Below, piece after piece: positions 1 through 8,361 of a stretch of 64,000 nucleotides of DNA. The translations under genes and the position numbers were made by a program. Below the pieces are notes generated by a model that worked only from the letters and a program-made list of their open reading frames with translations, did not search any database and was not told the origin of the DNA. Source of the DNA: Clostridia bacterium (GTDB taxonomy: Bacteria > Bacillota > Clostridia > Oscillospirales > Acutalibacteraceae); the NCBI GenBank assembly GCA_017409845.1, contig JAFQRY010000016.1:28387-92386 (forward strand), given 5' to 3'. Position 1 is the stretch's first letter; every line of letters begins with the position of its first letter.

Positions 1-1244
1 ATGCAGCAATTTATCCTGCATCCCATTATGTTATCGCTCCCGAAAAAATGGAGCGTTCAATAGCTCAGATTTACGGCGAGATGCTTGACAGAGTCAGATA
101 TTTTGAAGAAAACGGCAAGCTGCTGGAGGCACAGAGAATAAGGCAGCGCACCGAATATGACATTGAAATGCTCCGTGAAACAGGCTTCTGCAAGGGCATT
201 GAAAACTATTCGAGAATCATGTCGGGCAGACCCGAGGGCTCCTCACCGTTTACTCTTCTCAACTATTTTCCCGATGATTACCTGCTTTTTGTTGACGAAT
301 CCCATGTCACGCTTCCGCAGGTAAGAGCGATGTACGGCGGTGACAGAGCAAGAAAAGAAAGCCTGATTGAATTCGGCTTCCGTCTGCCGTCTGCCTATGA
401 TAACAGACCGCTGACCTTTGATGAATTCTATGAAAGAACGGGTCAGAAAATATTTGTCAGTGCAACTCCGGGTGATTTTGAAAAAGAAAAAAGTTCACAC
501 ATTGCAGAGCAGGTTATCAGACCTACGGGTCTGCTTGACCCCGAAATTTCAGTCCGCCCCACCGAGGGTCAGATTGATGACCTTGTTTCCGAAATCAACG
601 CAAGAACGGAAAAAGGCGAGCGTGTGCTTGTTACAACCCTCACCAAGAGAATGGCTGAGGATTTAACGGATTATCTTGAAAATCTTGATATAAAGGTGCG
701 TTACATGCACCATGATATAGACACCATTGAGCGAATGGAAATCATAAGAGGTCTGCGTCTGGGCGATTTTGATGTTTTAATCGGAATCAACCTTCTGCGT
801 GAAGGTCTTGATATTCCCGAGGTTTCACTCGTTGCAATCCTTGATGCGGACAAGGAGGGCTTCCTGCGTTCGGAAACATCGCTTATCCAGACCATAGGCA
901 GAGCAGCACGAAACGCAGGCGGCACGGTTATCATGTATGCGGATAATGTTACTCCGTCAATGGAAAGAGCGATAACCGAAACTGTACGCCGCCGTGAAAA
1001 GCAGATGAAATACAATGAAGAGCACGGCATTACTCCAAAAACAATTGTAAAAGATGTTTACGATATAATCGAGATTTCCGCAAAGAGCGATGATGACAAA
1101 CCGATTTCAAAAATGAGCAGAAAAGAGCGTGAGGAAATGATACTCAGGCTTACCGCTGAAATGAAGGCTGCGGCAAAGATACTTGAATTTGAGCATGCCG
1201 CTTATTTGCGTGACAGAATCGAAAAACTCAGACGAGGTAAATAA
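1..1244 (+). CDS. uvrB: Excinuclease ABC subunit B, C-terminal part (cut by window edge)
   Basis: UvrB is the damage-verifying helicase-like subunit of nucleotide excision repair and works in the cytoplasm with UvrA and UvrC. The reading frame is open from base 3 ([10 protein letters not shown]), so the gene starts left of the window and about 413 residues are visible. Seen are the domain following the beta-hairpin, the second RecA-like domain with [51 protein letters not shown] and QTIGRAARN (helicase motifs V and VI), and a C-terminal UVR motif ([10 protein letters not shown]...[11 protein letters not shown]) that contacts UvrC. It ends 3 bases before uvrA, the usual uvrBA operon. Identification is certain; only the 5' truncation limits it. 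Confidence 0.97.
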   Translation, partial: AAIYPASHYVIAPEKMERSIAQIYGEMLDRVRYFEENGKLLEAQRIRQRTEYDIEMLRETGFCKGIENYSRIMSGRPEGSSPFTLLNYFPDDYLLFVDESHVTLPQVRAMYGGDRARKESLIEFGFRLPSAYDNRPLTFDEFYERTGQKIFVSATPGDFEKEKSSHIAEQVIRPTGLLDPEISVRPTEGQIDDLVSEINARTEKGERVLVTTLTKRMAEDLTDYLENLDIKVRYMHHDIDTIERMEIIRGLRLGDFDVLIGINLLREGLDIPEVSLVAILDADKEGFLRSETSLIQTIGRAARNAGGTVIMYADNVTPSMERAITETVRRREKQMKYNEEHGITPKTIVKDVYDIIEISAKSDDDKPISKMSRKEREEMILRLTAEMKAAAKILEFEHAAYLRDRIEKLRRGK

Positions 1245-1247
1245 TAA

Positions 1248-4076
1248 ATGGCTATAAAAAATCTTACTGTCAAGGGTGCGAAGGAGCATAACCTTAAAAA
1301 TGTTGATATAACAATCCCCCGTGACAAGCTTGTTGTTTTCACGGGTCTTTCGGGCTCGGGAAAATCCTCCCTTGCCTTCGACACAATCTATGCCGAGGGT
1401 CAGAGAAGATATGTTGAATCGCTTTCATCATATGCAAGACAGTTCCTCGGTCAGATGGAAAAGCCCAACATTGAAAGCATCGAGGGTCTCTCCCCCGCTA
1501 TTTCCATTGACCAGAAAACCACATCAAAGAACCCGCGTTCAACCGTCGGCACGGTCACTGAAATTTATGACTATCTGCGTCTGCTCTATGCAAGAATAGG
1601 CATTCCACACTGTCCCGAATGCGGCAGGGAAATCAGCAGACAAACGGTTGATGACATAACAACTCAGGTGCTTTCGCTCCCCGAGGGCACGAAAATCCAG
1701 GTTATGGCACCCATCGCAAGAGGCAAAAAGGGTGAATATGTAAAAGAGCTTGACTCAATCCGCAAAGGCGGCTACGCAAGAGTCCGCATTGACGGAATAA
1801 TTTACGATTTATCCGAGGAAATAAAGCTCGAAAAGAATATCAAGCATAATATTGAGGTTGTTGTTGACCGACTTGTTATCAAAGAAGGAATCCGTTCAAG
1901 GCTTGCGGATTCAATCGAAACCGCAACCAATTTAACAGACGGGCTTCTGCTGATTGATGTTATCGGCGGCGAGGAGCAGCTTTATTCGCTTAACTATGCC
2001 TGCCCCGAGCACGGAGTCAGCATTGAAGAGCTTGAGCCCCGCTCGTTTTCATTCAACAATCCGTTCGGTGCATGCCCGAAGTGCACGGGTCTGAGTGTGT
2101 TTATGCGTGTTGACCCGAAAATGGTCATTCCCGATGATAAGCTTTCAATCCGTGACGGTGCAATAAAAGCAAGCGGATGGTCCGTTGCCGACGGCGGCAC
2201 GATTGCACAGATGTATTACGAAGGCATCGCGAATGCCTATGATTTTTCGCTCGACACTCCGTTCAGGGATCTTCCGAAAAAAGCGAAGGATGTTATTTTC
2301 TACGGCACGGGCGGCAAAAAAATAAAGCTTGAACGCAAGAGCGAATACGGCAGCGGCACTTACATGACGGATTTTGAGGGTATCATCAACAATCTTGAAC
2401 GCCGCTACAGAGAAACAACAAGCGAATATTCGAGAAACGAAATTGAAGGATATATGTCGAGCGTAAAATGCCCCGAATGCGGCGGTGCAAGACTCAGAAA
2501 AGAATCTCTCGGAGTTACCGTCGGCGGCATCAACATTGACGAATTTGTCAACAAGCCCATTGATGAAGAAATTGAATTTCTCGACAGTCTGACTCTCAGC
2601 GAAAGAGACAGCATGATTGCCGGGCAGATTATAAAAGAAATCAGAAGCAGGCTCAACTTTCTTTCAAGTGTCGGTCTGAATTATCTCACCCTTGCCCGTT
2701 CATCTGCCACACTTTCGGGCGGTGAGGCACAGAGAATACGCCTTGCAACGCAGATAGGCTCATCACTCATGGGCGTTCTTTATATTCTTGATGAACCGAG
2801 CATCGGTCTGCATCAGCGTGACAATTCAAAGCTTCTCAGAACCCTGCAGGAGCTCCGCGACCTCGGCAACACTCTTATTGTTGTTGAGCACGATGAAGAA
2901 ACGATGAGAGCGGCAGACTATATTGTTGATGTCGGTCCGGGTGCAGGCATTCACGGCGGTGAAATAGTCTGCTGCGGCGATATAAACGACATTATTTCCT
3001 GCGAAAAATCAATAACAGGTCAGTATCTCAGCGGCAAAAAATATATTCCCCTGCCGGAAAAACGCAGGGAAGGCAACGGTAAGTCGCTTACCGTTTACGG
3101 AGCAAGGGAAAACAATCTTAAAAATATTGATGTTGAATTTCCGCTCGGAAAATTCATCAGCGTAACGGGTGTTTCGGGCTCGGGAAAATCCTCGCTCGTC
3201 AATGAAATTCTCAACAAATATCTTGCAACCGAGCTCAACAACGCAAAAAAAATACCCGGCGACCATGATAAAATCACGGGTGCTGAGTATCTTGACAAGG
3301 TTATCAACATTGACCAGTCCCCCATCGGACGCACTCCCCGTTCAAACCCTGCAACCTATACGGGAGTTTTCAACGATATCCGTGAGCTTTTCGCCTCCAC
3401 CGTTGACTCAAAAAAGAAGGGCTACAAGGCAAACCGTTTTTCATTCAATGTCAAGGGCGGCAGATGCGAAGCGTGTCAGGGCGACGGCATAGTCAAAATC
3501 GAAATGCATTTTATGAGTGATATCTATGTGCCGTGCGAGGTCTGCGGCGGCAAACGCTACAACAGAGAAACGCTTGAAGTCAGATATAAAGGAAAAAATA
3601 TCCACGATATTCTCGATATGACGGTTGAAGAAGGAATGAATTTCTTTGAGAGCATTCCGAAAATCCACCGCAAAATCAAAACTCTTTATGATGTCGGTCT
3701 CGGCTACATCAAAATCGGTCAGCCCGCAACAACTCTTTCAGGCGGCGAAGCACAGAGAGTAAAGCTTGCAACCGAGCTTTCAAAAATTTCAACGGGCAGA
3801 ACGGTATATATCCTTGACGAACCCACAACGGGTCTTCACACCGCCGATGTTCACAGACTGATTGATGTGCTCCAGAGGTTTGTTGACAAGGGTAATACAG
3901 TTATCGTTATCGAGCACAATCTTGATGTTATAAAGGTATCCGACCATATTATCGACCTCGGACCCGAGGGCGGTAACGGCGGCGGAAAAATCGTTGCCCA
4001 AGGTACTCCCGAAGAGGTTGCAAAATGCAAAAAATCCTATACGGGCATGTATCTGAAAGAGGTTTTGAAAAAGTAA
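1248..4076 (+). CDS. uvrA: Excinuclease ABC subunit A
   Basis: UvrA is the dimeric ATPase that recognises bulky DNA lesions and loads UvrB. The 942-residue length is normal for the family. Two ABC modules are visible: Walker [10 protein letters not shown] near residues 33-41 and GVSGSGKSS near 641, each paired with a signature ([16 protein letters not shown] and [15 protein letters not shown]) and Walker B ([22 protein letters not shown]). Cys motifs for zinc are present (CPECG near residue 124, CPKC near 277, CEACQGDG and CEVCGGKR near 740-765). It is translated 3 bases after uvrB and is followed by a hairpin terminator, so the pair forms the end of one operon. Confidence 0.98.
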   Translation: MAIKNLTVKGAKEHNLKNVDITIPRDKLVVFTGLSGSGKSSLAFDTIYAEGQRRYVESLSSYARQFLGQMEKPNIESIEGLSPAISIDQKTTSKNPRSTVGTVTEIYDYLRLLYARIGIPHCPECGREISRQTVDDITTQVLSLPEGTKIQVMAPIARGKKGEYVKELDSIRKGGYARVRIDGIIYDLSEEIKLEKNIKHNIEVVVDRLVIKEGIRSRLADSIETATNLTDGLLLIDVIGGEEQLYSLNYACPEHGVSIEELEPRSFSFNNPFGACPKCTGLSVFMRVDPKMVIPDDKLSIRDGAIKASGWSVADGGTIAQMYYEGIANAYDFSLDTPFRDLPKKAKDVIFYGTGGKKIKLERKSEYGSGTYMTDFEGIINNLERRYRETTSEYSRNEIEGYMSSVKCPECGGARLRKESLGVTVGGINIDEFVNKPIDEEIEFLDSLTLSERDSMIAGQIIKEIRSRLNFLSSVGLNYLTLARSSATLSGGEAQRIRLATQIGSSLMGVLYILDEPSIGLHQRDNSKLLRTLQELRDLGNTLIVVEHDEETMRAADYIVDVGPGAGIHGGEIVCCGDINDIISCEKSITGQYLSGKKYIPLPEKRREGNGKSLTVYGARENNLKNIDVEFPLGKFISVTGVSGSGKSSLVNEILNKYLATELNNAKKIPGDHDKITGAEYLDKVINIDQSPIGRTPRSNPATYTGVFNDIRELFASTVDSKKKGYKANRFSFNVKGGRCEACQGDGIVKIEMHFMSDIYVPCEVCGGKRYNRETLEVRYKGKNIHDILDMTVEEGMNFFESIPKIHRKIKTLYDVGLGYIKIGQPATTLSGGEAQRVKLATELSKISTGRTVYILDEPTTGLHTADVHRLIDVLQRFVDKGNTVIVIEHNLDVIKVSDHIIDLGPEGGNGGGKIVAQGTPEEVAKCKKSYTGMYLKEVLKK

Positions 4077-4087
4077 AGAATACAATT

Positions 4088-4118
4088 AACCCCACCTTGT
4101 GAAAGGTGGGGTTGTTTT
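4088..4118 (+). terminator. Rho-independent terminator after uvrBA
   Basis: Perfect 11-bp stem AACCCCACCTT / AAGGTGGGGTT with a GTGA tetraloop, followed by GTTTTT. It lies 12 bases after the uvrA stop and also lies at the 3' end of the convergent zinc-ribbon gene, so it may work for both strands. Confidence 0.9.
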
Positions 4119-4537
4119 TATACATAATACGGATTAGGTTTAAAAATAAGCACAATAATATCAATTATCCAACCAATACCACATAATCCGACAGTGAAAA
4201 GATATAATAATCCCATTCCGGTTTTACCTTCATAAAATTTATGAGCACCAATATATCCAAAAAGGATACAGAGCACAAGTGAAACCCATTTATTTTTTGC
4301 TCTGCCTACACGCACCGCATTAATATTTTGGTTAACATTGGTGTTGGTATTTGTATTTGTGTTATTAATAACAATCGGAGCCTGATTCTGTGTATTGCCT
4401 TTCAGCTCTTCAACCTGACACCCACACACTGGACAAACTACTGCTGCTTCCGGTATCTTCTGTCCGCAATGCTTACAAAATTTCAGATTTTGAGACTGTT
4501 GGTTATTCTGTACTGCATTTTGTTCCATATTTTCCAT
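4118..4537 (-). CDS. Zinc-ribbon plus TM2-domain membrane protein
   Basis: 139 residues from the chosen start at 4537, which has an AGAGGAA ribosome site; an upstream in-frame start would have none. Residues about 20-42 hold a zinc ribbon (CKHCGQKIPEAAVVCPVCGC), then an Asn/Thr-rich linker (NNTNTNTNTNVNQNIN), then a TM2 domain of two membrane helices (WVSLVLCILFGYIGAHKFYEGKTGMG and LLYLFTVGLCGIGWIIDIIVLIF). TM2 proteins are small membrane proteins of unclear role; the zinc-ribbon-TM2 arrangement is common in Firmicutes. It is divergent from an Xre regulator at 4633 and its promoter overlaps symmetric sites, so control by that regulator is inferred. A very similar module occurs at 12.2-12.9 kb. 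Confidence 0.85.
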   Translation of the reverse strand: MENMEQNAVQNNQQSQNLKFCKHCGQKIPEAAVVCPVCGCQVEELKGNTQNQAPIVINNTNTNTNTNVNQNINAVRVGRAKNKWVSLVLCILFGYIGAHKFYEGKTGMGLLYLFTVGLCGIGWIIDIIVLIFKPNPYYV

Positions 4538-4559
4538 AGCAAATTCCTCTTTTTTTAAA

Positions 4560-4613
4560 ATAATATCACAATTTGAGATATAAGTCAATATCTCATTTTG
4601 AGATTTATATAAT
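4560..4613. promoter_or_regulatory. Divergent promoter with overlapping symmetric operator sites
   Basis: On the minus strand TTGACT (4583-4588) and TATTAT (4560-4565) are 17 bases apart, a near-consensus promoter for the zinc-ribbon/TM2 gene. On the plus strand TATAAT lies at 4608-4613 before the Xre gene. Half-sites repeat between them: GAGATAT-N6-ATATCTC (4575-4594) and ATCTCA-N3-TGAGAT (4590-4604), sharing the middle arm. The layout places a repressor over both promoters; the neighbouring Xre protein is the obvious candidate (inference). Confidence 0.75.
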
Positions 4614-4632
4614 AGTAATGAGGAGGGAGTTT

Positions 4633-4857
4633 ATGAGATTAAAAGACATTCGTGAAGACAATGATATTACACAAAAAACTCTTTCCGAGTATTTGAATAT
4701 AAAGCAAAATACTTATTCGCAATACGAAACCGGACAAAGACAAATACCTATTGATATTCTTATCAGACTTGCTGTTTACTTTAACACCTCAACGGATTAT
4801 ATTTTGGAATTAACAGATGTTCCGGACTCTTATCCCCGAAATCTGAATTACAAATAA
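4633..4857 (+). CDS. Small Xre-family helix-turn-helix regulator
   Basis: 74 residues from the ATG at 4633, preceded by AGGAGG at 4621-4626. Almost the whole protein is one HTH_3 domain: LKDIREDNDITQKTLSEYLNIKQNTYSQYETGQRQIPIDILIRLAVYFNTSTDYILELTD. The recognition helix region is NIKQNTYSQYETG. There is no effector domain, so it probably acts as a constitutive dimeric repressor of itself and of the divergent zinc-ribbon/TM2 gene, using the symmetric GAGATAT/ATCTCA sites between them. The target assignment is inference from position. Confidence 0.88.
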   Translation: MRLKDIREDNDITQKTLSEYLNIKQNTYSQYETGQRQIPIDILIRLAVYFNTSTDYILELTDVPDSYPRNLNYK

Positions 4858-4896
4858 TATTTCAAACTCCGATCCTATCGTTCAATGCAACCACAA

Positions 4897-4936
4897 CCGC
4901 ACATTGCGGTGCAGCGGGTCGTCGGGTCGCCGACCC
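4897..4936. repeat. Short GC-rich palindromic element
   Basis: Two small inverted repeats stand side by side in the intergenic gap: CCGC-ACATT-GCGG (4897-4909) and GGGTC-GCC-GACCC (4924-4936). The base composition is richer in G and C than the flanks. It looks like one of the dispersed REP-like elements of gut clostridia; no second exact copy was found in this window. Confidence 0.4.
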
Positions 4937-4961
4937 CTACAAATCTTTTGAAATCAACAGC

Positions 4962-4995
4962 AAAAAATCCCTGCTCTCGATTGAGAACAGGGATT
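4962..4995 (-). terminator. Rho-independent terminator of the GGGtGRT operon
   Basis: Read on the minus strand, AATCCCTGTTCTC pairs with GAGAGCAGGGATT (one G-U pair) around an AATC loop and is followed by TTTTTT. It lies 12 bases after the stop of the minus-strand gene at 5008. Confidence 0.88.
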
Positions 4996-5007
4996 AATTT
5001 TTTGAAA

Positions 5008-6006
5008 TTATTTCATTGCCTCTTCAACAGCAACTGCGCAAGCAACGGTCATACCAACCATGGGGTTGTTACCTGCACCTATCAAGCCCATCATTTCAAC
5101 GTGAGCGGGAACTGATGATGAACCTGCAAACTGTGCGTCTGAGTGCATACGACCCATTGTATCTGTCATACCGTAGGAAGCGGGACCTGCTGCCATGTTA
5201 TCAGGATGAAGAGTACGGCCTGTGCCGCCGCCCGATGCAACTGAGAAATAGTTAACGCCGTTTTCGTTGCACCACTTCTTGTATGTGCCTGCAACGGGAT
5301 GCTGGAATCTTGTGGGGTTGGTTGAGTTACCTGTGATGGAAACACCAACATTTTCAAGCTTCATGATAGCAACGCCTTCGGGAACATTGTCTGCACCGTA
5401 GCATTTAACCTTTGCTCTGTCGCCTGTTGAATATGCTTTTTCTTCAACAACGGTAACAGTTTCAGCATAAGGATCAAACTCGGTCTTGCAGTATGTGAAG
5501 CCGTTGATTCTTGAAATGATCATAGCAGCATCCTTACCGAGACCGTTGAGGATAACTCTGAGGGGCTTAACACGAACCTTGTTTGCGTTGAGGGCAATTT
5601 TGATTGCACCTTCAGCAGCAGCAAATGATTCGTGACCTGCGAGGAAGCAGAAGCACTCTGTTTCTTCTGAAAGAAGCATCTTGCCGAGGTTACCGTGGCC
5701 GATACCAACCTTTCTGTTATCAGCAACTGAACCGGGGATGCAGAATGACTGAAGACCGATACCGATAGCGGCAGCAGCGTCAGCAGCCTTTGTGCAGCCT
5801 GTCTTGATAGCGATTGCACAGCCTACAGTGTATGCCCAAACAGCGTTTTCAAAGCAGATGGGCTGAGTTTCTCTTACTATCTTGTCGCAATCGACGCCCT
5901 TTGCAAGAGTGATTTCCTTGCATTCTTCGATTGAAGAAATGCCGTATTCCTTAAGACAAGCATTGATCTGGTCAATACGTCTTTCGTAGCTTTCAAATAA
6001 TGCCAT
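5008..6006 (-). CDS. GGGtGRT protein
   Basis: 332-residue soluble protein with the family-naming motif GGGTGRT (within ASGGGTGRTLHPDN, about residue 265) and other glycine-rich stretches (IGLQSFCIPGS, GIGHGNLGKML, MMGLIGAGNNPMVGMTVACAVAVEEAM). Cys residues are frequent. The biochemical role of this family is not known to me; members occur in anaerobic Firmicutes and Bacteroidetes beside a NifU-like scaffold, as here, where the partner starts 20 bases upstream in the same operon. An Fe-S or redox-related role is inferred from that partner alone. Start ATG at 6006 has a GGAGG site (GCAGGAGGTAAAGA). A terminator follows. Confidence 0.85.
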   Translation of the reverse strand: MALFESYERRIDQINACLKEYGISSIEECKEITLAKGVDCDKIVRETQPICFENAVWAYTVGCAIAIKTGCTKAADAAAAIGIGLQSFCIPGSVADNRKVGIGHGNLGKMLLSEETECFCFLAGHESFAAAEGAIKIALNANKVRVKPLRVILNGLGKDAAMIISRINGFTYCKTEFDPYAETVTVVEEKAYSTGDRAKVKCYGADNVPEGVAIMKLENVGVSITGNSTNPTRFQHPVAGTYKKWCNENGVNYFSVASGGGTGRTLHPDNMAAGPASYGMTDTMGRMHSDAQFAGSSSVPAHVEMMGLIGAGNNPMVGMTVACAVAVEEAMK

Positions 6007-6025
6007 TATTCTTTACCTCCTGCAA

Positions 6026-6721
6026 TTATTCTTTTCTGGGATCGATGTACTTAGCGGCATCTGCGAATCTGCCGTAAGTGCCGATTGCCTTATTGTATGC
6101 ATCGTTGGGTGTGTCGCCCTTCTTGATGAAGTCAGTCATCTTGCCGAGTGAAACGAATTCATAGCCGATAACCTGATTGTCTTCGTCAAGAGCAAGTCTT
6201 GTTACATAGCCTTCAGCCATTTCAAGATAACGAACGCCCTTAACCTTTGTGCCGTACATTGTGCCGACCTGTGAGCGGAGACCCTTACCGAGGTCTTCAA
6301 GACCTGCACCGACTGAAAGACCGTCGTCTGAGAAAGCGGACTGTGAACGGCCGTAAACAATCTGAAGGAAAAGCTCTCTCATAGCTGTGTTGATAGCATC
6401 GCAAACGAGGTCTGTGTTGAGAGCTTCGAGGATGGTCTTGCCGGGAAGGATTTCAGCAGCCATAGCAGCTGAGTGAGTCATACCCGAGCAGCCGATTGTT
6501 TCAACAAGAGCCTCTTCGATGATACCGTTTTTAACATTGAGTGAAAGCTTGCAGGCACCCTGCTGGGGAGCACACCAGCCAACACCGTGTGTGAAAGCGG
6601 AAATATCCTTGATTTCGTAAGCCTTGACCCACTTGCCCTCTTCGGGGATGGGAGCAGGACCGTGGTTGGGTCCCTTGGCTACGCAGCACATTTCCTGTAC
6701 TTCGCGTGAATAGTTAATCAT
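6026..6721 (-). CDS. NifU/IscU-like iron-sulfur cluster scaffold-family protein
   Basis: 231 residues. The first about 130 residues resemble the IscU/NifU N-terminal fold: GVGWCAPQQGACKLSLNVKNGIIEEALVETIGCSGMTHSAAMAAEILPGKTILEALN, with Cys in CAPQ, GAC and the conserved GCSGMTHS loop. Canonical IscU uses three Cys to hold an Fe-S cluster; two or three candidates are present, but the usual third C-terminal Cys position is not obvious. About 90 extra C-terminal residues (SQVGTMYGTKVKGVRYLEMAEGYVTRL...) are not part of IscU. It is the first gene of the operon with the GGGtGRT protein, with its own promoter at 6767-6795 and an AAAGGAG ribosome site. Confidence 0.8.
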   Translation of the reverse strand: MINYSREVQEMCCVAKGPNHGPAPIPEEGKWVKAYEIKDISAFTHGVGWCAPQQGACKLSLNVKNGIIEEALVETIGCSGMTHSAAMAAEILPGKTILEALNTDLVCDAINTAMRELFLQIVYGRSQSAFSDDGLSVGAGLEDLGKGLRSQVGTMYGTKVKGVRYLEMAEGYVTRLALDEDNQVIGYEFVSLGKMTDFIKKGDTPNDAYNKAIGTYGRFADAAKYIDPRKE

Positions 6722-6766
6722 TTTGAATTTCTCCTTTCAAAAGAGATGATAATTTAAACCTTTAAT

Positions 6767-6795
6767 ATATTAACCTAAATTTTGCCTGATATCAA
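6767..6795 (-). promoter_or_regulatory. Promoter of the NifU-like/GGGtGRT operon
   Basis: Minus strand TTGATA (6790-6795) and TAATAT (6767-6772) separated by 17 bases, about 45 bases upstream of the start codon at 6721. Confidence 0.65.
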
Positions 6796-6850
6796 GTGTA
6801 AATTTGCACAACAAATTGCAAAATACCGCATTTTTTATAAACATCATATA

Positions 6851-6892
6851 AAAAGCATGCCATTCCGAACAGCATGAAGGTTCAGAATGGCA
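6851..6892 (-). terminator. Terminator of the GH38/membrane-pair operon's leading copy end
   Basis: A 13-bp stem (TGCCATTCTGAAC / GTTCGGAATGGCA on the minus strand, one G-U pair) with a 9-base loop, followed by GCTTTTTATA. It sits just after the stop of the minus-strand gene at 6901. Confidence 0.85.
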
Positions 6893-6900
6893 TTACATTA

Positions 6901-7557
6901 TTATAATTTCTTAGCCTTGTAAAGACCGAATGCACCGAGAACAGCCGCAACGATTGTTACGAACATAAGGGTGCCGACACCCATTGTGGGTGAGAAGATA
7001 AGAACGATAACGCCGACGATAACGGGCAGAGGAACAAGCTTCCAATGCTTTGCAAAATAGCTTGCACCGAGAGCACCGAAAAGTGCGGGAAGAACCCATT
7101 CAAATGCAGGCTTGAAAGCCGAGCCCTCTGCTGTGATGAGAGGAAGAACGGGTGAGAATGCAAGAACGCCGACGGCGATGATGATTGTTGTTGTGATCGA
7201 GGAAACACCGATAGCGATAGTTGAAATAACCTCGCCCTCCTCAGTGTTTGCACGGACCTTTGCATTTTCCATAGCAGCAAGACCTACGGGAAGCTTGAGG
7301 TTTGTGATGTTACCCGTAACAAAGCTGAGATAGGTGCCGCCTGCACCGAGCATGGGAACATAGGTGATAACCTCGATAACTGCAGTTACCCAGTAAAGAA
7401 GCATGAGCTTGCTGAGAACAGACCAGAGAACGCTGAGCTCGGGCCATGCATTATAGTAAACGGATATTGCAACGGGGATTGAAAGGAGCATGAGCAATGC
7501 ACCGATATTCCAGAGGATACCCCATCTGTGAACTCTGTCAAAATAATTTTTCTGCAT
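6901..7557 (-). CDS. Integral membrane protein, partner of the DUF5058-like protein
   Basis: 218 residues with about six hydrophobic helices, for example GILWNIGALLMLLSIPVAISVYY, LMLLYWVTAVIEVITYVPML, IGVSSITTTIIIAVGVLAF, LVPLPVIVGVIVLIF and VGTLMFVTIVAAVLGAFGLY. One cytoplasmic or external loop carries charged residues (AAMENAKVRANTEEGEVIS). I do not recognise a named family. It starts 20 bases after the other membrane protein and both follow the GH38 alpha-mannosidase in one operon, so the two probably form one membrane complex. A transporter for glycan breakdown products is a reasonable guess, but no transporter signature is visible. Confidence 0.7.
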   Translation of the reverse strand: MQKNYFDRVHRWGILWNIGALLMLLSIPVAISVYYNAWPELSVLWSVLSKLMLLYWVTAVIEVITYVPMLGAGGTYLSFVTGNITNLKLPVGLAAMENAKVRANTEEGEVISTIAIGVSSITTTIIIAVGVLAFSPVLPLITAEGSAFKPAFEWVLPALFGALGASYFAKHWKLVPLPVIVGVIVLIFSPTMGVGTLMFVTIVAAVLGAFGLYKAKKL

Positions 7558-7577
7558 AATTCATTCTCTCCTTTCTC

Positions 7578-8351
7578 TTATCTCCAGACAAAGTCTGTAA
7601 TGTTTGCGGGAAGAACAGCCTCGAAAAGCATTGCCGCACCCATGCCGATAAACATTGCGATAGGCATTGTGAACGGGCGGAGTTTTTCAAGGTTGAATTT
7701 CTTGCAGATTGTTTCAAGAATAACCATTGCAACCATTGCAACGATAAGAACGCTGATTGACATAAAGCCTGCGTTGCCTACGCCGTCGGAGGTTGTGCCT
7801 GCGATTGCTCTTGCAATGAAAGCAGAAATAATACCGATGAAAGCAGCTGCGGAGATTGCATCGCCGAGCTTTGCGGCATTTTCATTCTTATTGACTGCCG
7901 AGCCGATTTTGCTCTGAAGCTTTTTGCAAACGAAGGGAAGCATGAGAAGCGGAGCAACGCTGCCGATTGTCATAGCCCATGCAACGGTTGAAAACTGCTG
8001 ATGATCGGCAATTGAGCTTGTAAGAGTGCCGCCCATTGCTTCAACTGCAGTCTGGGCTGCGGTTGTTTCATAAGCAAGGTTGCCGATAACGGTAAGTCTT
8101 ATCCAGGGAAGAACTATGCCGAGTGCGTTTGCAAGAACGATAACGGTTGCGAGAATTGAAATTGCGGGAGCAACGGTGAAAAGAATGCTTGAAACAACCG
8201 TATTTTTAAGGGTTTCTTTTTTGATGCCGAGCTCTTTTGCGTGCTTCCACGACTTAACGATAAAGAACACGGATTGAAGGGTTACGAATGCAACAACACA
8301 GAGTGCTATCGCATACATAAAGGTATTTTCTTTGAAATCCAAAGATATCAC
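7578..8351 (-). CDS. Integral membrane protein resembling DUF5058
   Basis: 257 residues with about seven membrane helices: FMYAIALCVVAFVTLQSVFFIV, VVSSILFTVAPAISILATVIVLANAL, STVAWAMTIGSVAPLLMLPFV, GDAISAAAFIGIISAFIARAIAG, ISVLIVAMVAMVILETI and FTMPIAMFIGMGAAMLFEAVL. It resembles the uncharacterised DUF5058 family (from memory, moderate certainty). Position: 10 bases after the GH38 mannosidase and 20 bases before the second membrane protein, which argues for co-transcription and joint function. An alternative start a few codons inside (MYAIALCV) is possible. Confidence 0.7.
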   Translation of the reverse strand: MISLDFKENTFMYAIALCVVAFVTLQSVFFIVKSWKHAKELGIKKETLKNTVVSSILFTVAPAISILATVIVLANALGIVLPWIRLTVIGNLAYETTAAQTAVEAMGGTLTSSIADHQQFSTVAWAMTIGSVAPLLMLPFVCKKLQSKIGSAVNKNENAAKLGDAISAAAFIGIISAFIARAIAGTTSDGVGNAGFMSISVLIVAMVAMVILETICKKFNLEKLRPFTMPIAMFIGMGAAMLFEAVLPANITDFVWR

Positions 8352-8361
8352 TCCAATTCAA

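Noticed and set aside
4885-5115. Plus-strand frame over the GGGtGRT terminator
   Set aside because: Begins in a repeat, runs antisense into the GGGtGRT gene; no ribosome site.
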